24,611 nt of DNA from Fragilaria radians (GCA_900642245.1 CAAAJI010000332.1:22657-47267), one strand, 5' to 3'; counted from the stretch's first letter, positions 10,021 to 21,014 are shown. Made by a program: numbers and translations. Notes: generated from the letters alone by a model not told the origin.

Positions 10021-10674
10021 GAACACATGAATGTAAGCCATATCTGAGACCATAATCAACTTTTATTTGTAGGAGATTTTTCTTTCCAATGATTCAATCT
10101 GCATTGACAAGCTTTTGGATACATATGCAGATGAAAATGTGAATATTTGTTCTTATCCTACATCTAAGTTTGTAGAAGAATTACGATCATGTGTCCAATA
10201 ACTTACATTTCTAAACTCCTATGAACTTACATTGAAGAGAAAGTTATACGTTAAGTAACAACAAATTACCTTTCAACCTCCATTTTTGGTACAATGCACA
10301 AAGATTGAAGTATTGAGAGTTCAGTGCATGCAAATGATGGATATGCAAAAATTCAAGGTATCACTTTCTAAAGCAATTGAATACCCCTAATTATGAGCTG
10401 TGGTTTATAAATATTTTGAATATGAGGCAGGAAAATAAAAAACAGCAGCAGCGTAAACATTGACATTTCTTGAAGATTGGAGATATAAAGTAGCTTATAC
10501 AGCATTTTTGAATTCACTAGTGGCTTAGCCGTTACATCAAACATTCATCATCGTATGTAGCAAGTAACTTATTCCCGTCAACAAAGTAACATTCGATAAA
10601 CATAGGGAAGAGGGAAGTATTGATGTTGCAGCCTTGCTCTCGTGTGGTTGATTTAACATTTTTCAAAGAAGCCA

Positions 10675-10890
10675 CTAGTGCATACGCTTGACTTGTGGAA
10701 TAAGCAATACGTTGTAAATGGTGAGTGATGAAATCAAAGCCATGAAGGTAGTAATGTATCTCAAAATATCAAAGTACATAGGATAAATACCGATGTATTG
10801 ACAATCAAAATCGAGTTTAGACCTCACGTCGTCTGAGGAGACTGTGGGTTTGGCCGTCTCCAAAGCCCCCAGAAGCCATTTAGATGCCAT
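10675..10890 (-). CDS. Small hypothetical protein of the duplicated block (71 aa)
   Basis: The frame starts at ATG (10890) and encodes 71 aa. A polar N-terminal part, 'ETAKPTVSSDDVRSKL', is followed by a hydrophobic stretch of about 25 residues ('YITTFMALISSLTIYNVLLI') that could be one membrane helix. I do not recognise the family. Support comes from the broken paralogue at about 705-790, where the same residues can be read around a stop codon. It lies 91 bp downstream of the stop of the 101-aa membrane-protein gene on the same strand, so it may be a 3' exon of that gene whose splice sites I could not find. It may also be a relic, like its paralogue. Confidence that it is expressed is low. 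Confidence 0.35.
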   Translation of the reverse strand: MASKWLLGALETAKPTVSSDDVRSKLDFDCQYIGIYPMYFDILRYITTFMALISSLTIYNVLLIPQVKRMH

Positions 10891-10981
10891 TATTTTAAGC
10901 TTTGATATTTGAAAAACAGCATATCCTTTTGAAACGGGAACCTGTCAGTTTCTTTGGCTCTATTCTATTTCCTTAGTCTCT

Positions 10982-11287
10982 TCATATCCATGGCAATTTG
11001 GGACCTAATATAACGGGGAAGGTTGTTGCCCAAGCAAGGAGTAGTAGTATCGCTGCAGCTCCCTCAGCGTTGGGTCCTTCAATTATTTCAGGAAACAAGG
11101 GACGAGCAATTAGTGTAGCAATACAAAGAATCAAAGTTATGAAGAGGATGACTATCGTCCAGTCCGTATCAAGAGTTTGGAATGTAATGGTAGATGCTTG
11201 AGCAAGAAAGGAAACACATGAAAAGATGCTCATGATCATCCATATTTGAAACCTCAGGGAATGCGGAGCAATAGGCGAAGGTGACAT
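10982..11287 (-). CDS. Small multi-pass membrane protein (101 aa), possibly truncated
   Basis: The frame starts at ATG (11287) and encodes 101 aa with three hydrophobic segments: about 15-34 ('IWMIMSIFSCVSFLAQAS'), 44-61 ('TIVILFITLILCIATLIA') and 77-94 ('AAILLLLAWATTFPVILG'). A loop 'RPLFPEIIEGPNAEG' separates the second and third. The pattern resembles small four-pass membrane proteins that I associate with diatoms. Those continue past 'GPKLPWI' into a fourth helix, whereas here a TGA follows immediately. No convincing donor site was found, so the gene is either complete at three passes or truncated. The paralogue at 845-1045 has the same TGA at the same place, so the ending predates the duplication. 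Function unknown; the 67-aa plus-strand frame here is an antisense shadow. Confidence 0.5.
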   Translation of the reverse strand: MSPSPIAPHSLRFQIWMIMSIFSCVSFLAQASTITFQTLDTDWTIVILFITLILCIATLIARPLFPEIIEGPNAEGAAAILLLLAWATTFPVILGPKLPWI

Positions 11288-12740
11288 TTTGAAAGATTTT
11301 ATGTCACGGTTTTCGAACCGTTCTGTTGCCCTTTCAATTTTGAAAACTCAAATTTTACTTGCAGGAAAGTATGGTCATCATGTTTTGCCTACGATGATAA
11401 CATTTGAAAGTAATTAATTCCGAACTTTATTCAGAATTTTAGCATTAGGTTCTTGGAAGCTCGCCTAGTTACAAGGGTAGGAACGAAATTTATACTTTTA
11501 AGCGATTAATTTAGCTACAACTACCGAAGTAAACTTCACACCTAAATATATAGAAGAAGTGAGCGTTATCCCAAACCATACTATCTTGTTTTGACGCAGT
11601 CCTTTGTAAACATGACCTGCAATCCAGGTGAATCTATTCATTATATTTCAAGAAAATAAGCTCTCTAGTTGTTTCTAGCATTCATCAGCCTTGGTTTCCT
11701 TGTTCTCTTTTGTATCCTAACATTTGGTACAGTGAGCTCTTGATTACTTTAATAACAGTAACGTCAACATATCAATATGGGAGGAAGACTTGCTGAAAAT
11801 TAATGAAATGAGCTGGAATCTAGTAACCGTAACGAATGAGTATTGCTAGCATGTACTGAGAAATTGTATAACATAAATTTTCGGAGGAAACCACCCCGTT
11901 TGACGGTTCGTGAGCTTGGCTGAAACATATATCTATTTTCACAATCTATACCTATAATTCGAGTATTAGTTGTAAAAGAAATAGTAAGGTTTTTCATTTT
12001 TATCTGAGGGTTCTAATTCAGCGCCATAATTGATGTGTAACATTCCATTTATTTTGAAAAATTGCATCACAAAGAATCGCGCACAATTAATTATCAAATA
12101 CATATCATAATAGCAAATCATTGAGAATAGGGGTCACTAGCACAAAGTCAAAGAAAGCTCCGTATTTCTAATTTCCTATTTTTCTTTCATCCTCAAAAAT
12201 CTGTACTGTATCTTCTCTAGTCTAATACTTCTCATTTCTTCTATACTTCTTAATAGCTTCTCAACAATACTATAGCTGCTTTTGCTACATTTTTCCATGC
12301 GTTAAAGTTTTCCCTCTGCTGTTTGCCTGCTGTGTGAACTCTTCGCTTCATGAGGATGAGCTGCAAAATGACATTTTAAAATTCAATTTACGACCACAGA
12401 AACTCATTTCGGTGTCTGTGTTTCATGTCCATGTTGTTTGTGTGACGTTTCACAATCATATGATTCCAAGGTATGGCATCGGAGTTTTGCAAGGCACGTA
12501 CGTTGAAAAGGATACTGGAAGTGAATCACATGAAATATCAAACACACTAGGGATGTGTCAAAGAAAATATACAATTGCAACAAAGTGTGCGTCTTCTCTT
12601 CTCGCCCTCCATTCGAATGCAGTTACAACAACAGACTTCACATTTTATTATATTGGTTTTATTTGTTTTCCCTGTCCAACGCCTTTTGTAATCATTATTC
12701 ACTTATTGGAAAGTAATTCAACTTCACAAGAATTGAACAG
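11288..12740. other. Intergenic region with possible LTR-end remnant; 5' region of the peptidase gene
   Basis: No gene was identified. About 11590-11722 weakly resembles the 3' end of the LTR at 6936-7601 (shared 'ctctagttgt' at matching spacing) and ends in 'ctaaca' followed by a primer-binding-site-like 'tttggtacagtgagc' (11723-11737). From about 12160 the plus strand is pyrimidine-rich, as could fit the promoter or 5' UTR of the peptidase gene. The 136-aa frame at 12334-12744 begins with GTG, resembles nothing I know and ends inside the peptidase start, so it is not called. Confidence 0.35.
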
Positions 12741-14799
12741 ATGACACAGAAGGACGATTCGACGTTTCACGAGAACAACAACAATAACAACAATAACAGA
12801 GGACAAGGAGGAGGAGTAGGATATGGAAGTATTGAACGGCAGATTAAGATTGTAAATTATTACGATGATAATGAGGAGGATTTAGAACATGATGTTGGCA
12901 TCGTATCCAATCCAAAACGAAGGAATCCACATGCAGCAGGAATACTACTTCTCATTGCAATCATGTTAGTACTTTTATACATTGTCGTTGGAAGGACTCA
13001 TTCTTGGAAATTAGTACCATTCTGGTCGAATAATCCTACCAATGACAAAAAGGATGCTGAGCCGACGGTATCTTCTTCCTCATCCATGGGACGTCTCATG
13101 TATTATCCAAATCAACTTGTGAATCATTTTTTGGATAGTTCGACGATTCATGATGACAACGACAACGACAACCATCCGACATGGGTACAACCTTACTTTG
13201 TTTCAGAAACACACTTTGCTGGACCAGGACATCCCATATTCCTTATATTGGGTGGTGAAGGACCTGTAACTGGAATTTTATATCCCTTTGTATCCGAGGG
13301 CCTTGCCGCGACATTGGGTGCTCATGTCATACAGACAGAACATCGATTTTATGGAAATTCTCAACCTATATCCTCTTGGGAGGAAATGATTGCAACATCG
13401 ACATCAACATTTTCACTACTATCACCGGAACAATCTCTAGAAGATTGGATTCAAATTCTTCAATATGAACAAAGACGTTTGGGGTGTGATACCATCAAAA
13501 CATCTGCCAAGTATTGTCCTGTCATTACTGTGGGTGGATCCTATCCTGGTTTCTTATCTGCCATGATGAGATTAAATTATCCACAACATATTGATATTGC
13601 CTATGCATCATCCGCACCATTGAAACTATACGAGCATACTTCTGATTTTGATAGCAATGGTTATTACGATTATGTTACCAAGGTAAGCAGGATTTATTCA
13701 ATATACCGTGGAGTGTTTGTTTCCATAGGCAATGACAGAATATGCTAATAAGATTTTTCCTTCCAACTTTGTCTCTTTACATCCCTTTCTCCAATAGGTG
13801 GCAGACAAGGCATATCCTGGTTGTGCTCATGGTGTCCGATCGTCGTTGCAAGCTCTCCACAACGCAGTGACCAAAACAACACTTCATCCTGACACAAAGG
13901 TTATAGATAATAGTACTACCGACAATAATGATGACAAAGACGACGAAAGTTCAGAACGTAATAATGTATTGGAATGGGCAAAATCCTTGGGATTTTGTTT
14001 AGATACAGTTCCTACCTATATTCAATCACGAGATGTGTTGGCAGAGGAACTGCTTATGCTAGTCGTGACATCCAATGCTGATTTCAATATGGATTACTAT
14101 CCACCCACCAATGATACGGACCTAGTAAAGGCCTGTCGGATATTTGCCGACTCGAATATTCCTCATTTGGATCGATACCGTAACTTTATTCAATTCAAAC
14201 GAGAATTATTATTGGAACAAGATGATGACAATGCTCCATCATCATCATCACAATCACAACAACAAGAATCACCGACATGCTTTGCATGGGATTCTGAATT
14301 ACCCCTGGGTCCCAATGCTACATTATCTACGGCGGATTGGTCCGGTGCTGGAGATGGTACGACAGCACAAAGTTGGGAATATCAAATATGTCGTGATTTG
14401 GTCGTTCAAACTGGTTGGGGATCCAAGAGTATGTTTGTTCCATCACGACAATGGTCGTTACAGTGGTTATCAGATCATTGTTGGTCACGATTCCATATCC
14501 GTCCACTTCCCGGGAGAATGCAAAACCTTTGGCACTTTGATGCTCCATCGTTAATTAATCGTACCTCTCATATCTTATTTACGAATGGTCTACAGGATGG
14601 ATGGTCCGTCTCATCCTATCAAACGAATCTATCCAAAACAATCCTTGCCTTGAATTTTCCAAATGGGGCTCATCATTCCGATTTGAGTCATGAATGGCCT
14701 GTACCAGGAGAAACGGAGGATATGATAAAAGGTCATGAATCGATTCTAAATATAGTACGGCAATGGCTGTACGAAATTTCAAAGGAGAGAGGATTTTAG
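12741..14799 (+). CDS. S28-family serine carboxypeptidase (PRCP/DPP7-like), predicted membrane-anchored, two exons
   Basis: Exon 1 is 12741-13682 and exon 2 is 13798-14799, giving 647 aa. The 115-bp intron starts GTAAGC and ends CAATAG; splicing joins 'YDYVTK' to 'VADKAYPGCA', a conserved S28 segment. The family cleaves Pro-X bonds (carboxy- or dipeptidyl-peptidase) in secretory or lysosomal compartments. Visible: 'FLILGGEGPV' (167-176), 'QTEHRFYGNSQP' (198-209), nucleophile motif GGSYPG with Ser267, 'FTNGLQDGWS' with Asp581, and 'NGAHHSDL' with His606 or His607. The N terminus has a polar, Asn- and Gly-rich cytosolic tail and one hydrophobic segment (about 65-84), so the protein is a predicted type II membrane protein with a lumenal catalytic domain. 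Low-complexity Asp/Asn and Ser/Gln loops (about 136-144, 352-366, 455-472) lengthen it beyond the usual 450-500 residues. The ATG at 12741 starts just ahead of the Asn tract. Confidence 0.92.
13683..13797 (+). other. Intron of the S28 peptidase gene
   Basis: The 115-bp intron has GTAAGC at the donor and a pyrimidine-rich run before CAATAG. It falls exactly between codons. Reading through would stop at 13746-13748. Confidence 0.9.
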
Positions 14800-16713
14800 C
14801 CTCTCCCATACATTGCGGTGACATACTAGGATAAGATTTGAGAGTATTTGTTTTCTTAATTTTCATGAATAAGTAAGATTTGCATACACCAGTAATTGGT
14901 GCTTTGTTTGCTACGCAAACTTTGTATAGTTGAATGACAGTTATATCTAATTTGATTCCACAATGGTGACATTTTCCGATCAGTCTGAGACCTATAGACA
15001 TGCTGTGCTATTCCACTACTTGCCATTGCCACACAGTTTTAAAAGCTTCCTATTTGCAATATAGTGATAAGCACTACTAGGTCCATATATGAAAACCAGT
15101 TTTTCAAAATGATTTTTCTGTCTCTATTGATTTCATTAATTCTATTACGTATGAGTCTTTTAGAATTATTCAAGGATTGCATGCCTGCTTTAATATCATT
15201 ATTGCTGTCATACGTAGTTGTATGGCATTTGCCAATGTTTGTAGGGACATCAATAAGATTAGACATTACCATGCTTAAAGGTTGAAGTTAGGAATTCAAT
15301 ATTAAAATTACATGGACTTAAGTCATTCAGTCATGGCCTAAACTCCTGAGCAATAGGAACAAATTGCTTCTCAAATTACACAAGTAAGAAAAGTATCAAA
15401 GAATCCATATTCCTATGTTCTAGAGGAGGAGGGGGGTTGCATTATTTAAGGTCCTGATTTTTGACCACCAGAACCTTGGGAATGACTTCTTTCTTCCAGT
15501 GAGTGTTTTGCTTTTAAGTTGCTGCAACATATTTGGCTATGAAGGTTGCCCCTCATCATGCCTTGCCGATTTATCTAATGGAATTAAATCGTGGCAAAAC
15601 AATGCTTGTTCAGATTTGGGTCAATAATTTTCTACTATCATTATTTAGGACTAGCAGTTGGTTCCAATAGGATTGCCGATTGGAGCTGACTCCGGCCCTA
15701 CTGTTTGTATTTGTAGAAAATTTAGGAATTTTAGTGTAACAATTGAGGTTGAACAAAAGAAAAAGGAATTTAGGCACATGCATCTTCGTAGCCTTATTTG
15801 GTTTGACCTCAAACAAAGTGCGAGCTTGCGAAAGAATCTAAGATTTTAAATTTAATGGTATCTTAATATGCCATTACTGCACCAAATATTTCTCTAAAAG
15901 TTATACCTTTAATCGTTTTAGGCAGCTTGACGTGAAAAACACGGGTTACTATCAAGTTTACCTTGTAATGAATGATGGGGAACTATGTGTAATTGTAGAC
16001 CATATTGCATTGCAAATCATGATTAAAAACATACTAGATTTCCAAATTTTTGAACCAGAGCCATGGAATCTTGCAACCTTTGTTGCTTAGACCATGCAGC
16101 TGTTGCTAACTGTAGCTGTCAAAGAGGACAATATCATGGAAACAAGATATGAAACTGAATTTAGGATTTCTCGATCAAACAGTGGTTTGAATTTTTCATG
16201 ATTTTTGTAAATGACTATCGGTATAAGTTGATTTAGCAAGAATAATCTTACTGATTTCCAACACGTTAATTGCCATGGAGAGGTATTTCTTCATTGTTAG
16301 TAACGACAGGTTACTTAGTCAACGATTTAAGCTCATGTTTGTATCACAATCATTTTTATACATCTTCATTATTTACTGTTTAATTGTCTTAGTTAGCGTA
16401 AGTTTGGGGTTCAGCTTTAGTAATGGAGTAGGAAAATGTTCAGGAGGGAAGTACATCGTTGCCTGTTTTGCTCTATTTATATACCAATAAATGTTATTTT
16501 GCGACATCAAACTTAGCAGGCATATGCCGTAAATTCGTAGAACAAATAAACCGATACAGGCAAATGAGAGTAAGAAAACTTTAGAGACTGTCGTCCTATT
16601 CACGGAATAGTACATCACTACAATTCGATATTAAATGTTGCACGGAATTGAAGTCATTGATTTTTTTTGTACAGTCTGGAAGCTTTCAAGTTAATATCCT
16701 AAGCGGACTCGTA
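14800..16713. other. Intergenic, no gene identified
   Basis: Both strands were read. The short frames over 14579-15001, 15039-15285, 15610-15849 and 16275-16618 lack recognisable motifs and mostly begin at non-ATG codons or overlap each other on opposite strands. I found no RNA gene, LTR or transposase signature. The last part presumably includes the 5' region of the small motif-family gene that starts at 16714. Confidence 0.45.
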
Positions 16714-17203
16714 ATGACACCTACCTTTCTCTCTCAAAACTCAGGCAACGTGGCATGGTCTAGCATGATGCAGAAGTTGCTAGACGGCGCAAAGAGGTGG
16801 AAATGTTTCAAGATAACTACAAAGGACTCGAACAAAGTTGTATCCAATATCGATGCTAATTCTAAAAATCAGGGTAGTTATAAAGCGTGTGACATTCCGC
16901 CATGTTGATATTAGGGAGTACAGAAGGCTATTGGTTGATCATCCTGAGTGTAAAGATGGACTTGCCCTTGGCCTAGACTGGATGCATGTCGAGAGGACGA
17001 CCCGAATTTCCGTCGAGCTATTTGAGCAATTAAGGAGAAAACAAGGTAAGGGTTCGAAGCCAATTGAAAGGCTTTCCTTTTTTGAAAGGAGGAAAATTCT
17101 CATTCTAATCGGAGGATATCGAGAAGAAATATTGAGAGAGATATTATATGAGAGTGGAATTCACAAGCCCAATTTGAATCTAACAAAGGCAAAAGCAGCA
17201 TGA
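16714..17203 (+). CDS. Small diatom-type motif protein, copy 1 (possible 76-bp intron or frameshift)
   Basis: The C-terminal part is clearly homologous to the copies at 22413 and 24162: 'VTFRHVDIREYRRLLVDHP', 'CKDGLALGLDWMHVERTTR', 'ELFEQLRRKQG', 'ERLSFFERRKILILIGGYREEIL'. The N-terminal part, starting at ATG 16714, lies in a different frame but matches the other copies at the start ('MTPTF-SQN' and 'MMQK'), so the start is well supported. A possible intron, 16797-16872 (76 bp, GTGGAA to AATCAG, with 'gctaat' as a branch-site candidate), restores one frame and gives 137 aa. The alternative is a one-base frameshift, making this a pseudogene. The diatom families with this motif often carry it in regulatory or uncharacterised proteins; no function is established that I know of. 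The tail 'KAKAA' resembles copy 2's 'KAPAA'. Copy 1 is the most diverged of the three. Confidence 0.6.
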
Positions 17204-18587
17204 CTGAGATTGGTAATGCTTATATATATGCTAAATTGTGATAATAAAATCAATCCAATTGCAGGTAAACAATCAAATTGCTTAAGATCAGGAAGAAAGG
17301 AAAAGAACTTCTGCTGAGAAACAAATTTTATTTTGTCAACATAAATTCTTTATATGTTTGGAGTAAGGAAGCTAGAAAGCCAAATATTATGAAGGAAGTC
17401 AATGTTTATTGGTCGGATTGAATGCATGTATCCTTTTACATAAACATGAATTCAAAGGAAAGTCAACGATTAGAAATTGTACATAAATTTTAAACTTCAC
17501 AAAATAATATATCTTGGGACATATTTGTTTCTTAGTGATTGAGAATTTGTGACTTTTGATTGATTAAACAATGAAAAAGGAAAAGAATAAGCTGGAACTT
17601 GTGATCAAGAATTAGCATGAGCACATGCTACCTATCATATCTAGTTAAGTTCATATTGCTTGAAAGAGAAACACTGCTCTTGTTAAATCCTCACATCCGT
17701 TGAGATCCATATATCACTGCCAACTTGACAAGAAACGTCGTAATTTTTGTGACTTATATTTTTCAAAGGGAGAAAGATTATTTCATTTAAAATTCACTTT
17801 AGTAATGCTACTGCTTCCCCAAATCAGGTTGGAGCCTTACCTCAAACGTTAATTCCTTTGCCTACACTTTTTTCTACGGGATCCTTGGCTTGATCTTACA
17901 TCGCAACACGTTCAACAAAGGATTTCAATTGACTTTATTTTGCGCTTAAATTGTATGCATGAACTGCAATTTCTAGTGTAGCCTATTACTGAAGATCCCG
18001 GATTATGATGATAATTTGAAGAAAAAGACTGAAAAGGATAAATTCTTACTAATCGTAGTTTCACAATAGCAATACTACTGATTGACGTTAAGTGCAAATC
18101 CTTGGTAAGGTTGAAATTGGTATCATTCAAGTATTAAAAGTTGAGAAGGTGACAATATTGCACTAGCATGAAAGAAAGGCAGAGAAGAAAAGTTTGATCC
18201 CTTTGATTAGTGCTCTATGTAAGGATCCAAGGCATAGAAACTTGGAGCAGGATAAAGATCTGGAGATGTGTATAAGATTTAATTTATAGAAACAGATGAT
18301 AAGCAATCAATGTTCTATATCTCAAACAACAAAAGTTTTAACCCAGTTCAGTTCTCAAAGTTATAATCTATGTGTAAAATCTAAGTTTCAACAACCTTCT
18401 CATATGTATTTTCAACAAATTAAATTTTTCAAATGAAAATACCTTGAAATTGGAAGTAAAATGAGTACCTAAAATGTAAACACTAATTGAAGAAAATCTC
18501 ATTTAGACTCAAGAAGCCATGTAACACATATAACTATTGGATCGGATGAGAATATTGTTTGCGACCGTAAAGGAATTATTTTTGAAA
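17204..18587. other. Intergenic region between two convergent genes
   Basis: The motif-family gene (plus) and NDC80 (minus) converge here. The first about 130 bp after the copy 1 stop weakly resembles the flank after copy 2 ('attgc-ggtaaa', 'gaac-tc-gctgaaa'), suggesting the duplicated unit included 3' flank. The 72-aa minus-strand frame at 17912-18130 has no recognisable feature. Nothing else was found. Confidence 0.4.
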
Positions 18588-21007
18588 CTACAACGTGTTT
18601 TCCAAGGATGGTATTGTTTTGGGGACGCTATTTCTCTTGGTGGTAGCATAGTCTTCCAACTCTTCAAGTTTTTGAGCCACAAAGGTATGAAATTCCTCCA
18701 CGGCGAAAATTGCGTCTTGTATCTCTTGTTGAATCATAGCCTTACGTGATGAGGTTTCTTCCTCATACTGAGTACGTAACCGTTCAAGAGAATCGCATTG
18801 ACGTTGGAAGGCACATATTTGTTCTTCGAGAGAAATTGGATCACGCAATGCATCAATGTGGTCCTCAATTTTTTCTACCTCTCTTAAACGTACTTGTAAT
18901 GTTGCTTCTTGTTGATCAGCCTCAACTTGTATTGCTTCATTCAACTTGTTGACTTTCATCGTGATGATCTAGATGTGTTGGAAAGAATTTTAAAGAGTGT
19001 TAGTGATTCGAAATAGTATGCATCAAATGGAAACAAACAATCAAATGACAAAATAAAACAGTTTTCTGTATCTGCCACATACCTGTTCTTTATCTTTCGC
19101 TTCAGTCCAGGATATACGATGGGATTCCAAGTCATTCTGTAAGGATTGTAGTTGACGTTTAGCATCATGAAAGATTTCATGATTTTGTGCTTGAGACTTT
19201 TGTAAAAAAGGAAGAAGATCATCTCTAATGTTAACTCCCAATAGTGCTGCTTGATCTTCGGTACAGTCTTTATTGAGAATCATCTTGTAATATCCTGGCT
19301 GATGGATAAAGTCGGATAGGCATCTAGAAAATTCGGATGCTTCTTCATTGTATTCACGTATCAACAACTCCAAATCTTCCCAAAGTATCGTCAACTCATG
19401 CTGTGATTTTTCCAATCCCTCCTTATTATATTTTTGAAAGGTGGTTGCCTTTTCCAATAATTCTTTAAGGCGAGCTTGTTCTACATTCATTTTTTGAACT
19501 TGTTCGACGCTTAACGGTTGCGTTGCAATTTTCTTCTGAAGTACGCCAATTTGCGATGTTAGTTTAGCCATAGTGTCTTGAGTTTGTAGGAGTTCCTTGG
19601 AACGCTCTTGAACTTTCTGTGCTAAACTGTTACAATGTTCCTCCATTTGGCGGACCAAATCATGAAATTGTTCAAGATCCGTGGCATATGATTCTCTTTT
19701 TTTGGTAAGAGCAGGCAACCTGTGTTGGTAGAAGTACGGAAAAAGTCATTGTTAATGAATTGGTTAGTCGAAATATCAAAATATAAGTTACTAGTCACAT
19801 GTACTTATGTTGTCAAAAGAATTGATACTTACCCCTCTGATTGTTGCTGTAATAGATGATTTTTTTCTACCATGGTGGCATTCAAATCTGTCATTCGTTC
19901 AATTTCTCGTTCCAGGATTGTATTGTCATGCTCAAAACGATCCATTAGCTTTTCCTGCCATAGGTCACACTTATCAGCATTACTTTCCAAAAAGGCAACG
20001 TAGGCTTGATGCAAAAATGCAAAAAAGACACGATCTGTTTGTATTTCCAATTCAGTCAAGGATTGGAAAGTCTGGTGTTGCTCCTGGGATGCATCGTTAG
20101 AAAACACATTATAATACAAGACTTCATCTTCTTGTTGTCCGACATTCCAAACACAAATGTGTTCCACAAGCCAGGCCAACGCGGCTAATAAGGATGGCCA
20201 TGTATGAGGTGATCCAGCAGCAACTAGTGATGTCTTGCTAACAGGATATGGATATCCCAAAGCCTTGAAGTGAAACGCCACTTCTTCCTCTAGCTTCAAC
20301 TCAGATGCCGCTGCAGGATTGGAGGACAGTGTCCCAAATGTAGGATCAATTTTTTTCAAGAGAAATGTCACAATTTGCACAAAATCCTTCCCAGATGGTT
20401 GTGAGAGTGATTTGAGTGTCACAGGATATTCATAGCCTGATTTAGTCAAAAAGGATAGTAATGTCCGAATACAGTTTTGTTGATAGCCTTTGTCTTGAAT
20501 TGGACGTGGATCATGCTTGATAAGGCTTGGATTTTGATTGTTGTTCACTCCAGTCATCATAGTTGTCGTCGTTGTCACCGCTGTTGACCTTGAGGATGAT
20601 GATGAGTTTGTACTTGATGAGGATGGAGGGCGTCCTCCTCCTCCTCCTCCTGTGTTTGGATGATTGCTTTTGTTACTCCCTCCAATGGAACGTCGATAAT
20701 TAGGAATGGAGGGTGTCTTAGTTGTCGATGATGACGACTTGACACTGGAATTGGAAGGTGACGAAGATTGAGGCAATGACAAGGAATCACGTCCCATTCG
20801 CGGTAACATGGATTTACGTGATGGTTGTCGAGGCTTTGGTAATTTGGATGGTGTAAATCCTACCGGAGGTGGAATTTTGGACTGTGATGATGATGATGAT
20901 TTGTCCGAAGGACTACGAGAACGACTTTTACTGTTATTCATGTTGCTACTATTCATGGATACAGGACCCAAAGTCATTCGACGCGGATTGGAGAGTCTAG
21001 ATGACAT
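18588..21007 (-). CDS. NDC80: Kinetochore protein NDC80 (HEC1), three exons
   Basis: Exons are 21007-19833, 19719-19083 and 18968-18588, giving 730 aa. Introns have GTAAGT/ACACAG and GTATGT/ATCTAG ends and splice in frame ('QQQSEG-LPALTK' and 'AKDKEQ-IITMKVN'). NDC80 with NUF2, SPC24 and SPC25 links kinetochores to spindle microtubules in mitosis. Residues 1-165 form a basic, Ser-rich tail with 'RRMTLG'. Residues about 166-285 are the calponin-homology-type head: 'DPRPIQDKGYQQNCIRTL', 'FLTKSGYEYP', 'FVQIVTFLLKKIDP', 'EEEVAFHFKALGYPYP' and 'TWPSLLAALAWLVE'. The remainder is coiled coil. The tail is longer than the roughly 80-110 residues of yeast and animal proteins, so the whole exceeds the usual 600-690 residues. 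The frame is open upstream to 21172, but its only ATG before the conserved part of the tail is at 21007. The start therefore follows an Asp-coding TCG-repeat 5' region. Confidence 0.93.
18969..19082 (-). other. NDC80 intron 2
   Basis: The 114-bp intron runs from GTATGT to ATCTAG on the minus strand. It lies between complete codons. The acceptor is inferred from frame continuity and the adjacent coiled-coil sequence. Confidence 0.8.
19720..19832 (-). other. NDC80 intron 1
   Basis: The 113-bp intron runs from GTAAGT to ACACAG on the minus strand and splits a Gly codon (GG/G). It joins the region after the head domain to the start of the long coiled coil. Confidence 0.87.
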
Positions 21008-21014
21008 TTTGCAG

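Larger units (their letters stand above)
9236..10084. mobile_element. Inserted segment inside the duplicated block, carrying LTR-derived DNA
   Basis: Flanking sequence at about 9165-9235 aligns with 425-475 and sequence at about 10085-10180 aligns with 485-560. The roughly 850 bp between them have no counterpart in the left block. Most of it is the reverse-oriented LTR fragment described separately; 9236-9600 holds nothing else I can identify. Insertion into the right block, or deletion from the left, both fit. Confidence 0.45.

Noticed and set aside
11800..11997. 65-aa minus-strand frame
   Set aside because: Not homologous to anything I recognise and no paralogue in the window; left as intergenic.
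12334..12744. 136-aa plus-strand frame before the peptidase
   Set aside because: GTG start, no family resemblance, overlaps the peptidase start in another frame, and falls in the likely 5' UTR.
14144..15001. 136-aa plus-strand and 140-aa and 73-aa minus-strand frames
   Set aside because: The first is a His-rich alternate frame of the peptidase's low-complexity loop. The others are mostly antisense to exon 2. None has motifs.
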